In this document: piece after piece, positions 1 through 5,571 of the stretch | Position numbering within the stretch: position 1 is the first letter of the stretch | Layout of the letters: every line of letters begins with the position of its first letter | NCBI GenBank assembly: GCA_002746365.1 | Contig: NVWZ01000014.1 | Span: 18,744-25,161, forward strand | Direction of reading: 5' to 3' | Length of the DNA stretch: 6,418 nucleotides | From: Thiotrichaceae bacterium | GTDB lineage: Bacteria; Pseudomonadota; Gammaproteobacteria; SZUA-229 | Made by a program: the position numbers and the translations under genes | Notes under the pieces: model-generated | What the model saw: only the letters and a program-made list of their open reading frames with translations | The model's database searches: none | What the model was told of the DNA's origin: nothing

Positions 1-799
1 AGTGATTACCACCAACCCATACTGCTAATTTAGAATGCTCAGCATCGTTAATTTGCATTGGAGGACAAGGTGGGAAACAAGCACCACAACAAATACATTT
101 TTTCTCATCAACTTCTAATGAAGGCTTACCGTTAACCATTGCAGGACGAATCGCAGCAACAGGACAACGAGCAACTACTGAAGGACGCTCACAAACGTTA
201 GATACTAAGTCGTGATTGATCTTAGGTGGTTTAGTGTGCTGAATGTTAATTGCGATGTCGCCTTGACCACCACAGTTAATCTGACAACAAGAAGTGGTGA
301 TGTGTACGCGGTTAGGCATGTTACATTCACGGAATTCGTCGATTAATTCATCCATCATCGATTTCACAACACCTGATGCATCAGTACCAGGGATATCACA
401 GTGCAACCAGCCCTGTGTGTGTGAAAGCATAGCAACAGAGTTCTTAGTACCGCCAACGATATAACCCTTAGCCGTAATAGCTTCGATTAATGGCTCAACT
501 TTCGCTGGGTCAGAAACCATGTATTCAACGTTACTACGAATAGTAAAGTGGATGTAACCGTCAGCGAATTCATCACCGATATCACACAACTCACGTAGTG
601 AGAAGATATCAAGAATACGTTGTGTACCAACACGTACAGTCCAGATTTCGTCGCCGCTATAACCTACGTGACGAAGCACGCCTGGCTTTGGATGCTCGTG
701 AAATTTCCATGCGCCGTAATTCTTACGCATAACAGGGTGGATATACTGGAAGCCATCAGGGCAACCAGACTCAATGGGAGAACGAGGTTTGTCGGCCAT
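1..799 (-). CDS. dsrB: Dissimilatory sulfite reductase beta subunit, oxidative type (3' end missing)
   Basis: Beta subunit of the siroheme sulfite reductase DsrAB, a cytoplasmic enzyme that in sulfur oxidisers works in reverse, converting DsrC-bound sulfane sulfur towards sulfite. The frame is open from an ATG at 799 to the left edge, giving 266 residues; the family is about 350-360 long, so roughly 90 C-terminal residues lie outside. I translated the whole stretch and saw no frameshift. Recognisable parts are the N-terminal GCPDGFQYIHP, the segment GWLHCDIPGTDASGVVK (about 130-146), the cysteine cluster CCQINCGG (171-178), a Cys at 212 in ARCPVAAI, and the inserted ferredoxin site CICCGACFPPCP (235-246), followed by INDAEHSKLAVWVGG. 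A GAGGA ribosome binding site precedes the ATG. It follows dsrA in the same operon; dsrE and others would be expected beyond the left edge, but this is not visible. Confidence 0.97.
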   Translation of the reverse strand, partial: MADKPRSPIESGCPDGFQYIHPVMRKNYGAWKFHEHPKPGVLRHVGYSGDEIWTVRVGTQRILDIFSLRELCDIGDEFADGYIHFTIRSNVEYMVSDPAKVEPLIEAITAKGYIVGGTKNSVAMLSHTQGWLHCDIPGTDASGVVKSMMDELIDEFRECNMPNRVHITTSCCQINCGGQGDIAINIQHTKPPKINHDLVSNVCERPSVVARCPVAAIRPAMVNGKPSLEVDEKKCICCGACFPPCPPMQINDAEHSKLAVWVGGNH

Positions 800-832
800 T
801 TTTTATTCCTCAAAAATTCAATATTTGTTAGA

Positions 833-865
833 AGGGGGCTACCGTAATGCTTTCGGCAGCCCCCT
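833..865 (-). promoter_or_regulatory. Intercistronic hairpin between dsrA and dsrB
   Basis: A 12-base-pair stem (arms 833-844 and 854-865, one G-U pair) with a 9-base loop lies 21 bases after the dsrA stop. On the transcribed strand the arms read AGGGGGCTGCCG and CGGTAGCCCCCT. No T run follows, so it does not look like an intrinsic terminator. A role in mRNA processing, protection of the dsrA 3' end or tuning of the A:B ratio is inference. Confidence 0.7.
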
Positions 866-886
866 CATCAAGATTACTGGTAAGAC

Positions 887-2149
887 TTAAGCGTTAGCTT
901 CTGCTTTACGCTCGAACCATTTTTCAGCTTCTTCGTCCCAGCCATCCATGCGGATGTATGAGCTTTGACGAGGACTGCCAACCATGTTTGGATCGACTTC
1001 AAGACCGATACCTTCCAGGTAGTTAACCAGGCCGATACGTTCAATCATTTCACCGGTACGTTCGTGCTCAAGACCATTCTCAGCCCAGAAATCGATCATC
1101 TCTTCAGCCAGTTCTACCAATTCTTCGATAGCTTCTTCTGTATCAAGCTTCTTGAATGGGATAACAACCGTACCCATTAAGTCACCAATCTTCAGTGTAC
1201 GTTTACCACCAACAAGAACCGTTACACCGTGGTCTGTGCCAGGGTGTAAAGCTTTAGGCATAACGTTTAAGCAATGCATGCAACGTACGCAGTTACTGTT
1301 ATCAACAGTTAGCGTGTCATCCTCATTAAGCGTCAGTGCATTGGTTGGGCAACGTGAAACAACGTTGTCGATGTAGTACTGACGACCGTTTTCACCTTTA
1401 GCATCGATGTAGTTCTTGATTTCAGCCTGATCAACCTGCATGTCATCGCGCCATGTACCAATAATGGCCATATCAGCACGCTCGATCGCATTTTGACAAT
1501 CGTTAGGACAACCAGAAACTTTGAATTTAAATTTGTATGGAAGGGCAGGACGGTGAACGTCATCAGTAAAGTTGTTTACCAGGTGACGGTGAATACCGTG
1601 CTCGTTTGCACAAGACATTTCACAACGTGAAGCACCCACACAAGACATCGCAGTACGTACACATGGGCCCGCGCCGCCTAAGTCCCAACCGTAACCGTTG
1701 ATTTCATCAAAGAAATGCTGAGTACCTTCAGTAGTGGTACCGATAAACATGATGTTACCCGTCTGACCGTGGAATGTTTGCAGGCCTGAACCCCATTTTT
1801 CCCAACTTTCGCCAAGCTGACGAAGCATGTCAGTGGTGTAATGGTTGCCAGCAGGTGGTTGAACACGAATCGTGTGGAATTCTTTAGACTCTGGGAAAGC
1901 TGCGCCAACTTCAGAGAAACGAGGAATAATACCGCCACCGTAACCGAATACAGAAACAGTACCGCCTTTCCAGTAACCCTTACGTGTTTCGTAAGAATGT
2001 TCCAGCTGACCAAGTAAACTGCTGGTTACTGCCTGGATGCGTTCATCAGGATGATCATCACGTAATTTCTTGATGCCTGTAATAAAGCTAGGCCATGGGC
2101 CGTTTTCAAGCTCGTCGAGCATAGGTGTTTCATAAATCTTCTTGGCCAT
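887..2149 (-). CDS. dsrA: Dissimilatory sulfite reductase alpha subunit, oxidative type
   Basis: Alpha subunit of the heterotetrameric DsrAB sulfite reductase; with DsrB it binds siroheme and [4Fe-4S] clusters and, in sulfur oxidisers, releases sulfite from DsrC-carried sulfur in the cytoplasm. The 420-residue length is normal for the family. Visible landmarks are TPMLDELENGPWPSF at the N-terminus, VFGYGGGIIPRF (67-78), the siroheme/[4Fe-4S] cysteines in SCVGASRCEMSC (C170, C176) and SGCPNDC (C214, C218), then an inserted ferredoxin domain with C267 and CVRCMHC (C287, C290, C293). The ATG at 2149 has AGGAGAG five bases upstream, which settles the start. It is the first gene of the operon; dsrB begins 87 bases downstream. 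Assignment to the oxidative rather than the reductive branch rests on my recollection of family sequences and on the neighbouring genes, not on a tree. Confidence 0.98.
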   Translation of the reverse strand: MAKKIYETPMLDELENGPWPSFITGIKKLRDDHPDERIQAVTSSLLGQLEHSYETRKGYWKGGTVSVFGYGGGIIPRFSEVGAAFPESKEFHTIRVQPPAGNHYTTDMLRQLGESWEKWGSGLQTFHGQTGNIMFIGTTTEGTQHFFDEINGYGWDLGGAGPCVRTAMSCVGASRCEMSCANEHGIHRHLVNNFTDDVHRPALPYKFKFKVSGCPNDCQNAIERADMAIIGTWRDDMQVDQAEIKNYIDAKGENGRQYYIDNVVSRCPTNALTLNEDDTLTVDNSNCVRCMHCLNVMPKALHPGTDHGVTVLVGGKRTLKIGDLMGTVVIPFKKLDTEEAIEELVELAEEMIDFWAENGLEHERTGEMIERIGLVNYLEGIGLEVDPNMVGSPRQSSYIRMDGWDEEAEKWFERKAEANA

Positions 2150-2187
2150 GGAATCTCTCCTGTCTGCCGCTTAGGTTGTGTCAGTTC

Positions 2188-2211
2188 AAAGTACTGATCG
2201 AATTGTACTTT
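2188..2211. promoter_or_regulatory. Inverted repeat in the dsrA leader
   Basis: AAAGTAC and GTACTTT form perfect 7-base arms around a 10-base spacer, about 40 bases before the dsrA start. It could be an operator or, if transcribed, a leader hairpin. Function is inferred from position only. Confidence 0.4.
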
Positions 2212-2245
2212 TGTCATTTAAAAACTAGGTGTGGATTCTAGTCCC

Positions 2246-2264
2246 AAACAATTGTTTAAACAAT
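2246..2264. promoter_or_regulatory. Overlapping palindromes upstream of dsrA
   Basis: Two perfect palindromes overlap: AAACAATTGTTT (2246-2257) and ATTGTTTAAACAAT (2251-2264). The spacing, about 100 bases from the dsrA start, suits a regulator site near the promoter, but no regulator can be named. AT-rich palindromes also arise by chance. Confidence 0.4.
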
Positions 2265-2280
2265 ATCTCTTTCAACGTAC

Positions 2281-2294
2281 TTGGTACATACCAA
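2281..2294. promoter_or_regulatory. Palindrome TTGGTA-CA-TACCAA upstream of dsrA
   Basis: A perfect inverted repeat with 6-base arms and a 2-base centre, about 135 bases upstream of dsrA. It is a candidate operator for dsrA; no matching copy was noticed elsewhere in the window. Confidence 0.35.
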
Positions 2295-2598
2295 ATAGTA
2301 TTGAAATCCGTGGTGGAGTTTATGTGCCTGCGCCTGACTGTAGAATCCTACGCATGGGAGGGTTGGCAAAAGGTGGTTTACCCCTAATGGGATAGCAAAT
2401 TTTGTCGTCAGAAAAGAAAATTGCCTACTTTTTTAATAATATCAATAACTTATATATAAATTAGGGGGGTTGAATAAACGGTGTTAATTCAGACATATAT
2501 ATAATGTATAAATCATTATTTTCACCTTTCCGATAGTGGTATTGCAGTGTTTATATTTTTTCGGCATGATTTCATCTTAATGTTTCTTATGGTTTGAT

Positions 2599-3504
2599 AT
2601 GGCAATACAAGACAATCAACAGATTGAAATAGGATCTCCCTATAATCTGGCTGTAAAAGCGGCTTATGAGCTGTGGCGTGAGCAACATTTAAGTCGCGAG
2701 CTGCCCAGGCTAAGTGACCTTTTAGTTTATATCGATGATCCGTACCAATTGTCTGATGTTGAAAAAAAGGCCATTGTATCGCGCTGTGATAATTTTAATA
2801 TGGTGATTTATCAACTGAACAATCCTGAGATACAGGATAAATCTCTGGTACATGCGTTAGGTAAACAGTTGTCACTAGTTAACCTGGATGCAAATTTGCG
2901 TTCCGATGAAGATAGTGTCAGCAGTCTGGAAGTGCGAAATCAGGCAGGCAACCAATATATTCCCTACACAAATAAAGCATTAAGTTGGCACACGGACGGG
3001 TATTATAATTATCTGGATAAACAAATTTATGGCATTGTAATGCATTGTGTCAGACCGGCAGCATCGGGCGGGGTGAATTCACTGCTCAATCCCGAGCATG
3101 TTTATATAAAGTTGAGAGATGCAAATCCCGCTTATATAGAAGCATTAATACATCCTGAGGCAATGACGATACCGGCGAATGTTGAAGCGGGAAAAGTGAT
3201 TCGTGAGGCGCAAACCGGCCCGGTTTTTATAGTTAAAGACAATGGCCGATTACATATGCGTTTCTCAGCCAGAAAGCGCAATATTGTCTGGCGAGATACA
3301 GAAGAAACAACAAATGCGGTTGCAATGATAAATGCTTTAATGGCTGATGAAAATAATGTTTTTAAAGTGGCGCTGAAAGCCGGACAGGGAATTGTATGTA
3401 ATAACGTGTTACACAATCGCACGGCGTTTACGGACGGTGACGGAAGTGGACGTTTGGTGTACCGTGCGAGATATTATGATGCTGTAGCATCAAATGAAAA
3501 GTGA
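2599..3504 (+). CDS. TauD/TfdA-family Fe(II)/2-oxoglutarate dioxygenase
   Basis: A 301-residue protein of the TauD/TfdA superfamily, which uses Fe(II), O2 and 2-oxoglutarate to hydroxylate small substrates. The iron triad is present: H131 and D133 in SWHTDGYYN, and the distal H272 in NNVLHNRTAF. Arginines in RLVYRARYYD (285-294) are placed to bind 2-oxoglutarate. Length is close to the family norm (about 280-300). The first about 60 residues do not match anything I recognise. The substrate is unknown; family members cleave taurine or other sulfonates, but nothing here proves that, and no transporter gene adjoins it. There is no clear Shine-Dalgarno before the ATG at 2599, so the start is less secure than the rest. 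The gene runs divergently from dsrA. Its stop TGA lies at the junction of the first two units of a heptamer array, so array length changes would not alter the protein as long as two units remain. Confidence 0.9.
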   Translation: MAIQDNQQIEIGSPYNLAVKAAYELWREQHLSRELPRLSDLLVYIDDPYQLSDVEKKAIVSRCDNFNMVIYQLNNPEIQDKSLVHALGKQLSLVNLDANLRSDEDSVSSLEVRNQAGNQYIPYTNKALSWHTDGYYNYLDKQIYGIVMHCVRPAASGGVNSLLNPEHVYIKLRDANPAYIEALIHPEAMTIPANVEAGKVIREAQTGPVFIVKDNGRLHMRFSARKRNIVWRDTEETTNAVAMINALMADENNVFKVALKAGQGIVCNNVLHNRTAFTDGDGSGRLVYRARYYDAVASNEK

Positions 3505-3551
3505 AAAGTGAAAAGTGAAAAGTGAAAAGTGAAAAGTGAAAAGTGAAAAGT
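3496..3551 (+). repeat. Tandem array, 8 x GAAAAGT
   Basis: Eight perfect copies of the 7-base unit GAAAAGT, followed by a variant GAAAAATG. The array starts inside the last codons of the dioxygenase gene and supplies its stop. Short perfect arrays like this usually vary in copy number through replication slippage. Confidence 0.97.
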
Positions 3552-3675
3552 GAAAAATGTATAGGTGATGGTTATCGACTATTCCAGCATAAGCTTCGCC
3601 GATGGCGATAAAACGAAATTTGAAATGTAAATAATTTTAAAGTACAGATAGTAACGGTTATGTTTGTATTTTTAG
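3552..3675. other. Spacer between the two heptamer arrays
   Basis: No coding frame is supported. It contains a small stem TCGCC-gat-GGCGA near 3598-3610 and is otherwise AT-rich. It would form the loop if the flanking arrays paired. Confidence 0.5.
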
Positions 3676-3703
3676 TTTTTCATTTTTCATTTTTCATTTT
3701 TCA
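3676..3703 (+). repeat. Tandem array, 4 x TTTTTCA (inverse of the first array's motif)
   Basis: Four perfect 7-base copies; on the opposite strand the unit is TGAAAAA, which differs by one base from the TGAAAAG phase of the upstream array. In RNA the two arrays can pair over about 28 bases through A-U, G-C and G-U pairs. It lies just upstream of the 62-residue gene. Confidence 0.95.
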
Positions 3704-3733
3704 TTTTATTTTTAAAGCGGAGCGAAAAAAATA

Positions 3734-3922
3734 ATGTTGTGGTTAAGTGAAATAATGATTCAAAATCCTGATATGGAAAATTTTGAGCAATTAAAAGAAG
3801 AAATAAAAAAACGGGCGGCGGCAGGCGAGTTTTTTTTTCGCATGGATGTAAAGCCTCAGTTTGAAGATACGCCGGCTGACTGGGAAGAAAAGCTGGAAGC
3901 AACATTTACTTCCAGACTCTAG
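3734..3922 (+). CDS. Small acidic protein of unknown function
   Basis: I do not recognise this 62-residue protein. It has no membrane segment, signal peptide or cysteine. The middle, MENFEQLKEEIKKRAAAGEF, looks helical and charged, and the end is acidic (DTPADWEEKLEATF). The ATG at 3734 has GGAG 11 bases upstream, slightly far; later in-frame ATGs at 3755 and 3773 could be the true start. A run of nine T at 3830-3838 encodes part of EFFFR and is prone to slippage. The stop is 32 bases before the Cas6-like gene on the same strand, so the two are probably cotranscribed and may work together. That it is a real gene is supported by its position and an amino-acid make-up typical of a soluble protein, not by homology. 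Confidence 0.6.
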   Translation: MLWLSEIMIQNPDMENFEQLKEEIKKRAAAGEFFFRMDVKPQFEDTPADWEEKLEATFTSRL

Positions 3923-3954
3923 TATATAAGTGTTAAACGAGTTACTTTAGAATT

Positions 3955-4656
3955 ATGTATTGGCAAGAAGACGACAGAAAAAATGATGTCAGCATGTCTG
4001 ATAAAGTAGTTGATTTGCATTACAAAATAGACTGTAAGCAGATTCCAACTCGTCACGCATGGGAGTTATCTCAAACGCTTTATCAGGCTTTGCCCTGGAT
4101 AAAAGAAGAGCCCGAGGTCGGTATACATCAAATACATGGCGCTACATCAGGTAATGGTTGGGAGCGTCCTCCCGATGGTGAATTGATTTATCTTTCTAAA
4201 CGAACACGTATGCATTTACGTGTGCCGACGTTACGTATTGATGATGCGCGTGAACTGGTTGGGCAAACGCTAGATGTTGCCGGGCATTCAGTAACGATCG
4301 GTAAGATGGCAACCAAGAAGGTTGATCCTGTTTCTACTCTTTTTGCGCGTTATATTATGGTACAACCGGGTATGAATGAAGATGATTTTCTGCATTGGGT
4401 GGCCAACGAGTTAAAAGCGCGTGACATACAGGCGAAAAAATTGCTGTGTGGAATGGGGCATGAGATTGAAGCCAGCGGTGAGTTGATTGAAACCCGGAGT
4501 CTGATGATTGCCGATCTTGATAAAGTAACGTCAATTGCATTACAGGAAGTGGGTTTGGGGTCTCATCGCCATTTAGGTTGTGGTATTTTTATTGCCCACA
4601 AAGGTATAAAAGCCGTTGGTGAAACTGAAGATAAGTCTCATTTTACTGGGAGTTAA
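3955..4656 (+). CDS. Cas6-like protein, Cmx6 (type I-MYXAN) family, without visible CRISPR
   Basis: Resembles the Cas6 subgroup named Cmx6 or type I-MYXAN Cas6. Cas6 proteins are ferredoxin-fold endoribonucleases that cut CRISPR precursor RNA. The pattern is seen across the length: VDLHYKIDCKQIPTRHAWELSQTL near the N-terminus, split as VDLHYKID and PTRHAWEL, VGIHQIHG (55-62), MHLRVPTLRI (86-95), LVGQTLDVAGHSVTIG (101-116), and the C-terminal glycine-rich loop GLGSHRHLGCGIF (200-212), which fits the GxGxxxxxGxG form typical of Cas6. H34 is a candidate for the catalytic histidine. Length is 233 residues from 3955, or 220 from the ATG at 3994, where the family similarity begins (MSDKVVDL); neither start has a good ribosome binding site, so 3994 is quite possible. 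No CRISPR array or other cas gene is in the window. It probably forms an operon with the 62-residue gene. Its RNA target, if any, is unknown. Confidence 0.75.
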   Translation: MYWQEDDRKNDVSMSDKVVDLHYKIDCKQIPTRHAWELSQTLYQALPWIKEEPEVGIHQIHGATSGNGWERPPDGELIYLSKRTRMHLRVPTLRIDDARELVGQTLDVAGHSVTIGKMATKKVDPVSTLFARYIMVQPGMNEDDFLHWVANELKARDIQAKKLLCGMGHEIEASGELIETRSLMIADLDKVTSIALQEVGLGSHRHLGCGIFIAHKGIKAVGETEDKSHFTGS

Positions 4657-4662
4657 TCTTCA

Positions 4663-4842
4663 GGGGTCAGAGACGAATGGCGCTTACATAAGCTGGAGTT
4701 GCCGTCATTGCGAGCGATAGCGTGGCAATCTGCTAGTGTGTACTACCTGCCAGAAAGGGATTGCTTCGTACCTCGCAATGACGTGTTTATTGAAATAAAG
4801 TGGGTTTTTAGCTTAAGTTAAGTGCCATTCGTCTCTGACCCC
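4663..4842. mobile_element. 180-base nested palindromic element (MITE- or REP-like)
   Basis: Outer terminal inverted repeats of 24 bases (4663-4686 and 4819-4842) match at 23 of 24 positions and begin GGGGTCAGAGACGAATGG. The similarity continues inward with one indel to about AAGCT. Inside sits a second inverted pair, 4703-4730 and 4759-4783, sharing CGTCATTGCGAG at the outside and CAATC at the inside. No transposase or coding frame is inside. From memory, GGGGTCAGA-type ends occur around REP-associated tyrosine transposases, and CGTCATTGCGAG palindromes are scattered widely in bacterial genomes; the nesting suggests one element inside another. It begins 7 bases after the Cas6-like stop and may act as a transcript end. 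Confidence 0.85.
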
Positions 4843-4892
4843 GGTGCGTACGCGCCCCTGGCTCTATCTCATTTGTAATACTAGAAAAAACC

Positions 4893-4905
4893 AGCTGATT
4901 CAGCT
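4893..4905. promoter_or_regulatory. Palindrome AGCTGA-T-TCAGCT upstream of the DsrC-like gene
   Basis: A perfect inverted repeat with 6-base arms around one base, about 50 bases before the start codon. It is placed as an operator might be, but there is no other support. Confidence 0.3.
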
Positions 4906-4953
4906 AAGATTTGCGCCAAATTTTTACAATTTAATTAAAGAAAGGTGAAAATC

Positions 4954-5277
4954 ATGGCAGCACTTGACTCAGTAGATAGAACCGCAAACGGTTATTTGGA
5001 AAACATCAACGACTGGAACGAAGAAATCGCAGCAGAGCTTTTTGCTGAAGAGGGCATCGATCCCACTGAAGATCAATGGGATACGATCAGGTATGTTCGT
5101 GAGTGTGTACTCAATGGTGATGAGCCAAATGAACGTAGCATTATGAAAGCCATGGGTAAAAAATGGGGTCGTAAGGTTTCTTCCAAAGAAATGTACGAAA
5201 TGTTCCCTGGAATGCCATCAAAGCAAGGCCTGAAGATTGGCGGTTGTCCACAAAGTACACGCAAAGGCGGTTACTAA
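4954..5277 (+). CDS. DsrC/TusE-family protein lacking the canonical C-terminal cysteines
   Basis: A 107-residue member of the DsrC/TusE/DsvC family, small cytoplasmic proteins whose C-terminal arm carries sulfur or, in some paralogues, is thought to act in regulation. Family features: NGYLENINDWNEEIAAELFAEE split as NGYLENINDW (12-21) and EEIAAELFAEEG, then EDQWDTIRYVRE (39-50), and MKAMGKKWGRKVSSKEMYEMFPGMPSKQ (64-91) in the helical core. Canonical DsrC ends in an arm like CRFAGLPKPTGCV with CysB and the penultimate CysA. Here the arm is LKIGGCPQSTRKGGY: both canonical positions are non-cysteine, and a single Cys (C98) sits between them. C51 is internal. It therefore should not work as the standard DsrAB partner and is closer to the DsrC-like paralogues called RspA in the literature. 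The ATG at 4954 with AAAGGTG six bases upstream is preferred over a GTG at 4945. Confidence 0.93.
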   Translation: MAALDSVDRTANGYLENINDWNEEIAAELFAEEGIDPTEDQWDTIRYVRECVLNGDEPNERSIMKAMGKKWGRKVSSKEMYEMFPGMPSKQGLKIGGCPQSTRKGGY

Positions 5278-5420
5278 AAAATACACCGCATGATGCATCT
5301 TTTCCGCTATGACGGCGTTAAGAATCATCTCAAAATGCTCACCTACTTAATATAGGCTCCGCTTTTTCGATGATTCTTGCCTTGTCATAACGAAAAATCT
5401 ACATCACGCAATGCATTTTT
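5276..5420. repeat. Long imperfect hairpin element, about 145 bases
   Basis: Arms 5276-5329 and 5369-5420 are inverted copies, roughly three quarters identical, with the inner ends AAGAATCATC and GATGATTCTT perfect over 8-10 bases. The 39 bases between them contain a second imperfect stem (AAAATGCTCACC against GGCTCCGCTTTT). The whole would fold as one rod. It starts at the stop codon of the DsrC-like gene, has no coding content and looks like a MITE-type repeat that may double as a transcript end. It differs in sequence from the 4663-4842 element. Confidence 0.75.
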
Positions 5421-5503
5421 AATACAAATGAATTTTAGTTATCCTTCCCCTTTGTAGATATATGGGTAGGATAGAGCACAGGCTAAAATTTCGGTTATAG
5501 CAT

Positions 5504-5519
5504 AACGTAGTAATACGTT
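5504..5519. promoter_or_regulatory. Inverted repeat AACGTA-GTAA-TACGTT upstream of the 67-residue gene
   Basis: Perfect 6-base arms around 4 bases, about 50 bases before the start codon. It occupies a similar relative position to the palindrome before the DsrC-like gene but has a different sequence. Possible operator; chance occurrence is not excluded. Confidence 0.3.
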
Positions 5520-5571
5520 TAAGAATTTACTGGGGTCTTAATACCCTGTTCACACATAAAAGGTGAGAGAT

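Larger units (their letters stand above)
2150..2598. other. Divergent intergenic region, dsrA / dioxygenase
   Basis: No gene is supported here. The dsrA half (2155-2300) holds the dsrA ribosome binding site and three palindromes listed separately. The half next to the dioxygenase (about 2400-2560) is strongly AT-rich, with a TATAAT-like hexamer at 2500-2505 but no properly spaced -35 box. Transcription start sites cannot be placed with confidence on either strand. Confidence 0.7.

Noticed and set aside
620..847. Plus-strand 75-codon open frame over the dsrB start
   Set aside because: It is antisense to a clear dsrB N-terminus and runs through the intercistronic hairpin; no ribosome binding site or known motif.
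965..2217. Open frames overlapping dsrA in other frames and on the opposite strand
   Set aside because: They lie within the well-supported dsrA gene, lack ribosome binding sites and have no recognisable protein features; they are by-products of its codon use.
2470..2505. Sigma-70 promoter for the dioxygenase (TTGAAT ... TATAAT)
   Set aside because: The spacing is 24 bases, too long for a standard promoter, and the AT-rich region yields many such matches.
3132..3422. Minus-strand open frame inside the dioxygenase gene
   Set aside because: It is antisense to the region carrying conserved iron and 2-oxoglutarate binding residues and has no features of its own.
3496..3703. Heptamer arrays as a CRISPR array
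   Set aside because: Units are 7 bases with no spacers, so this is simple tandem repetition and not a repeat-spacer array, despite the nearby Cas6-like gene.
3687..3905. Minus-strand 72-codon open frame opposite the 62-residue gene
   Set aside because: The plus-strand gene has a better start context, charged soluble composition and operon-like spacing to the next gene. The minus frame's Leu/Phe-rich sequence reflects the A-rich strand it opposes and the heptamer array.
4945..4953. GTG start three codons upstream for the DsrC-like gene
   Set aside because: The GTG is part of the AAAGGTG ribosome binding site for the ATG at 4954, which gives the better start.
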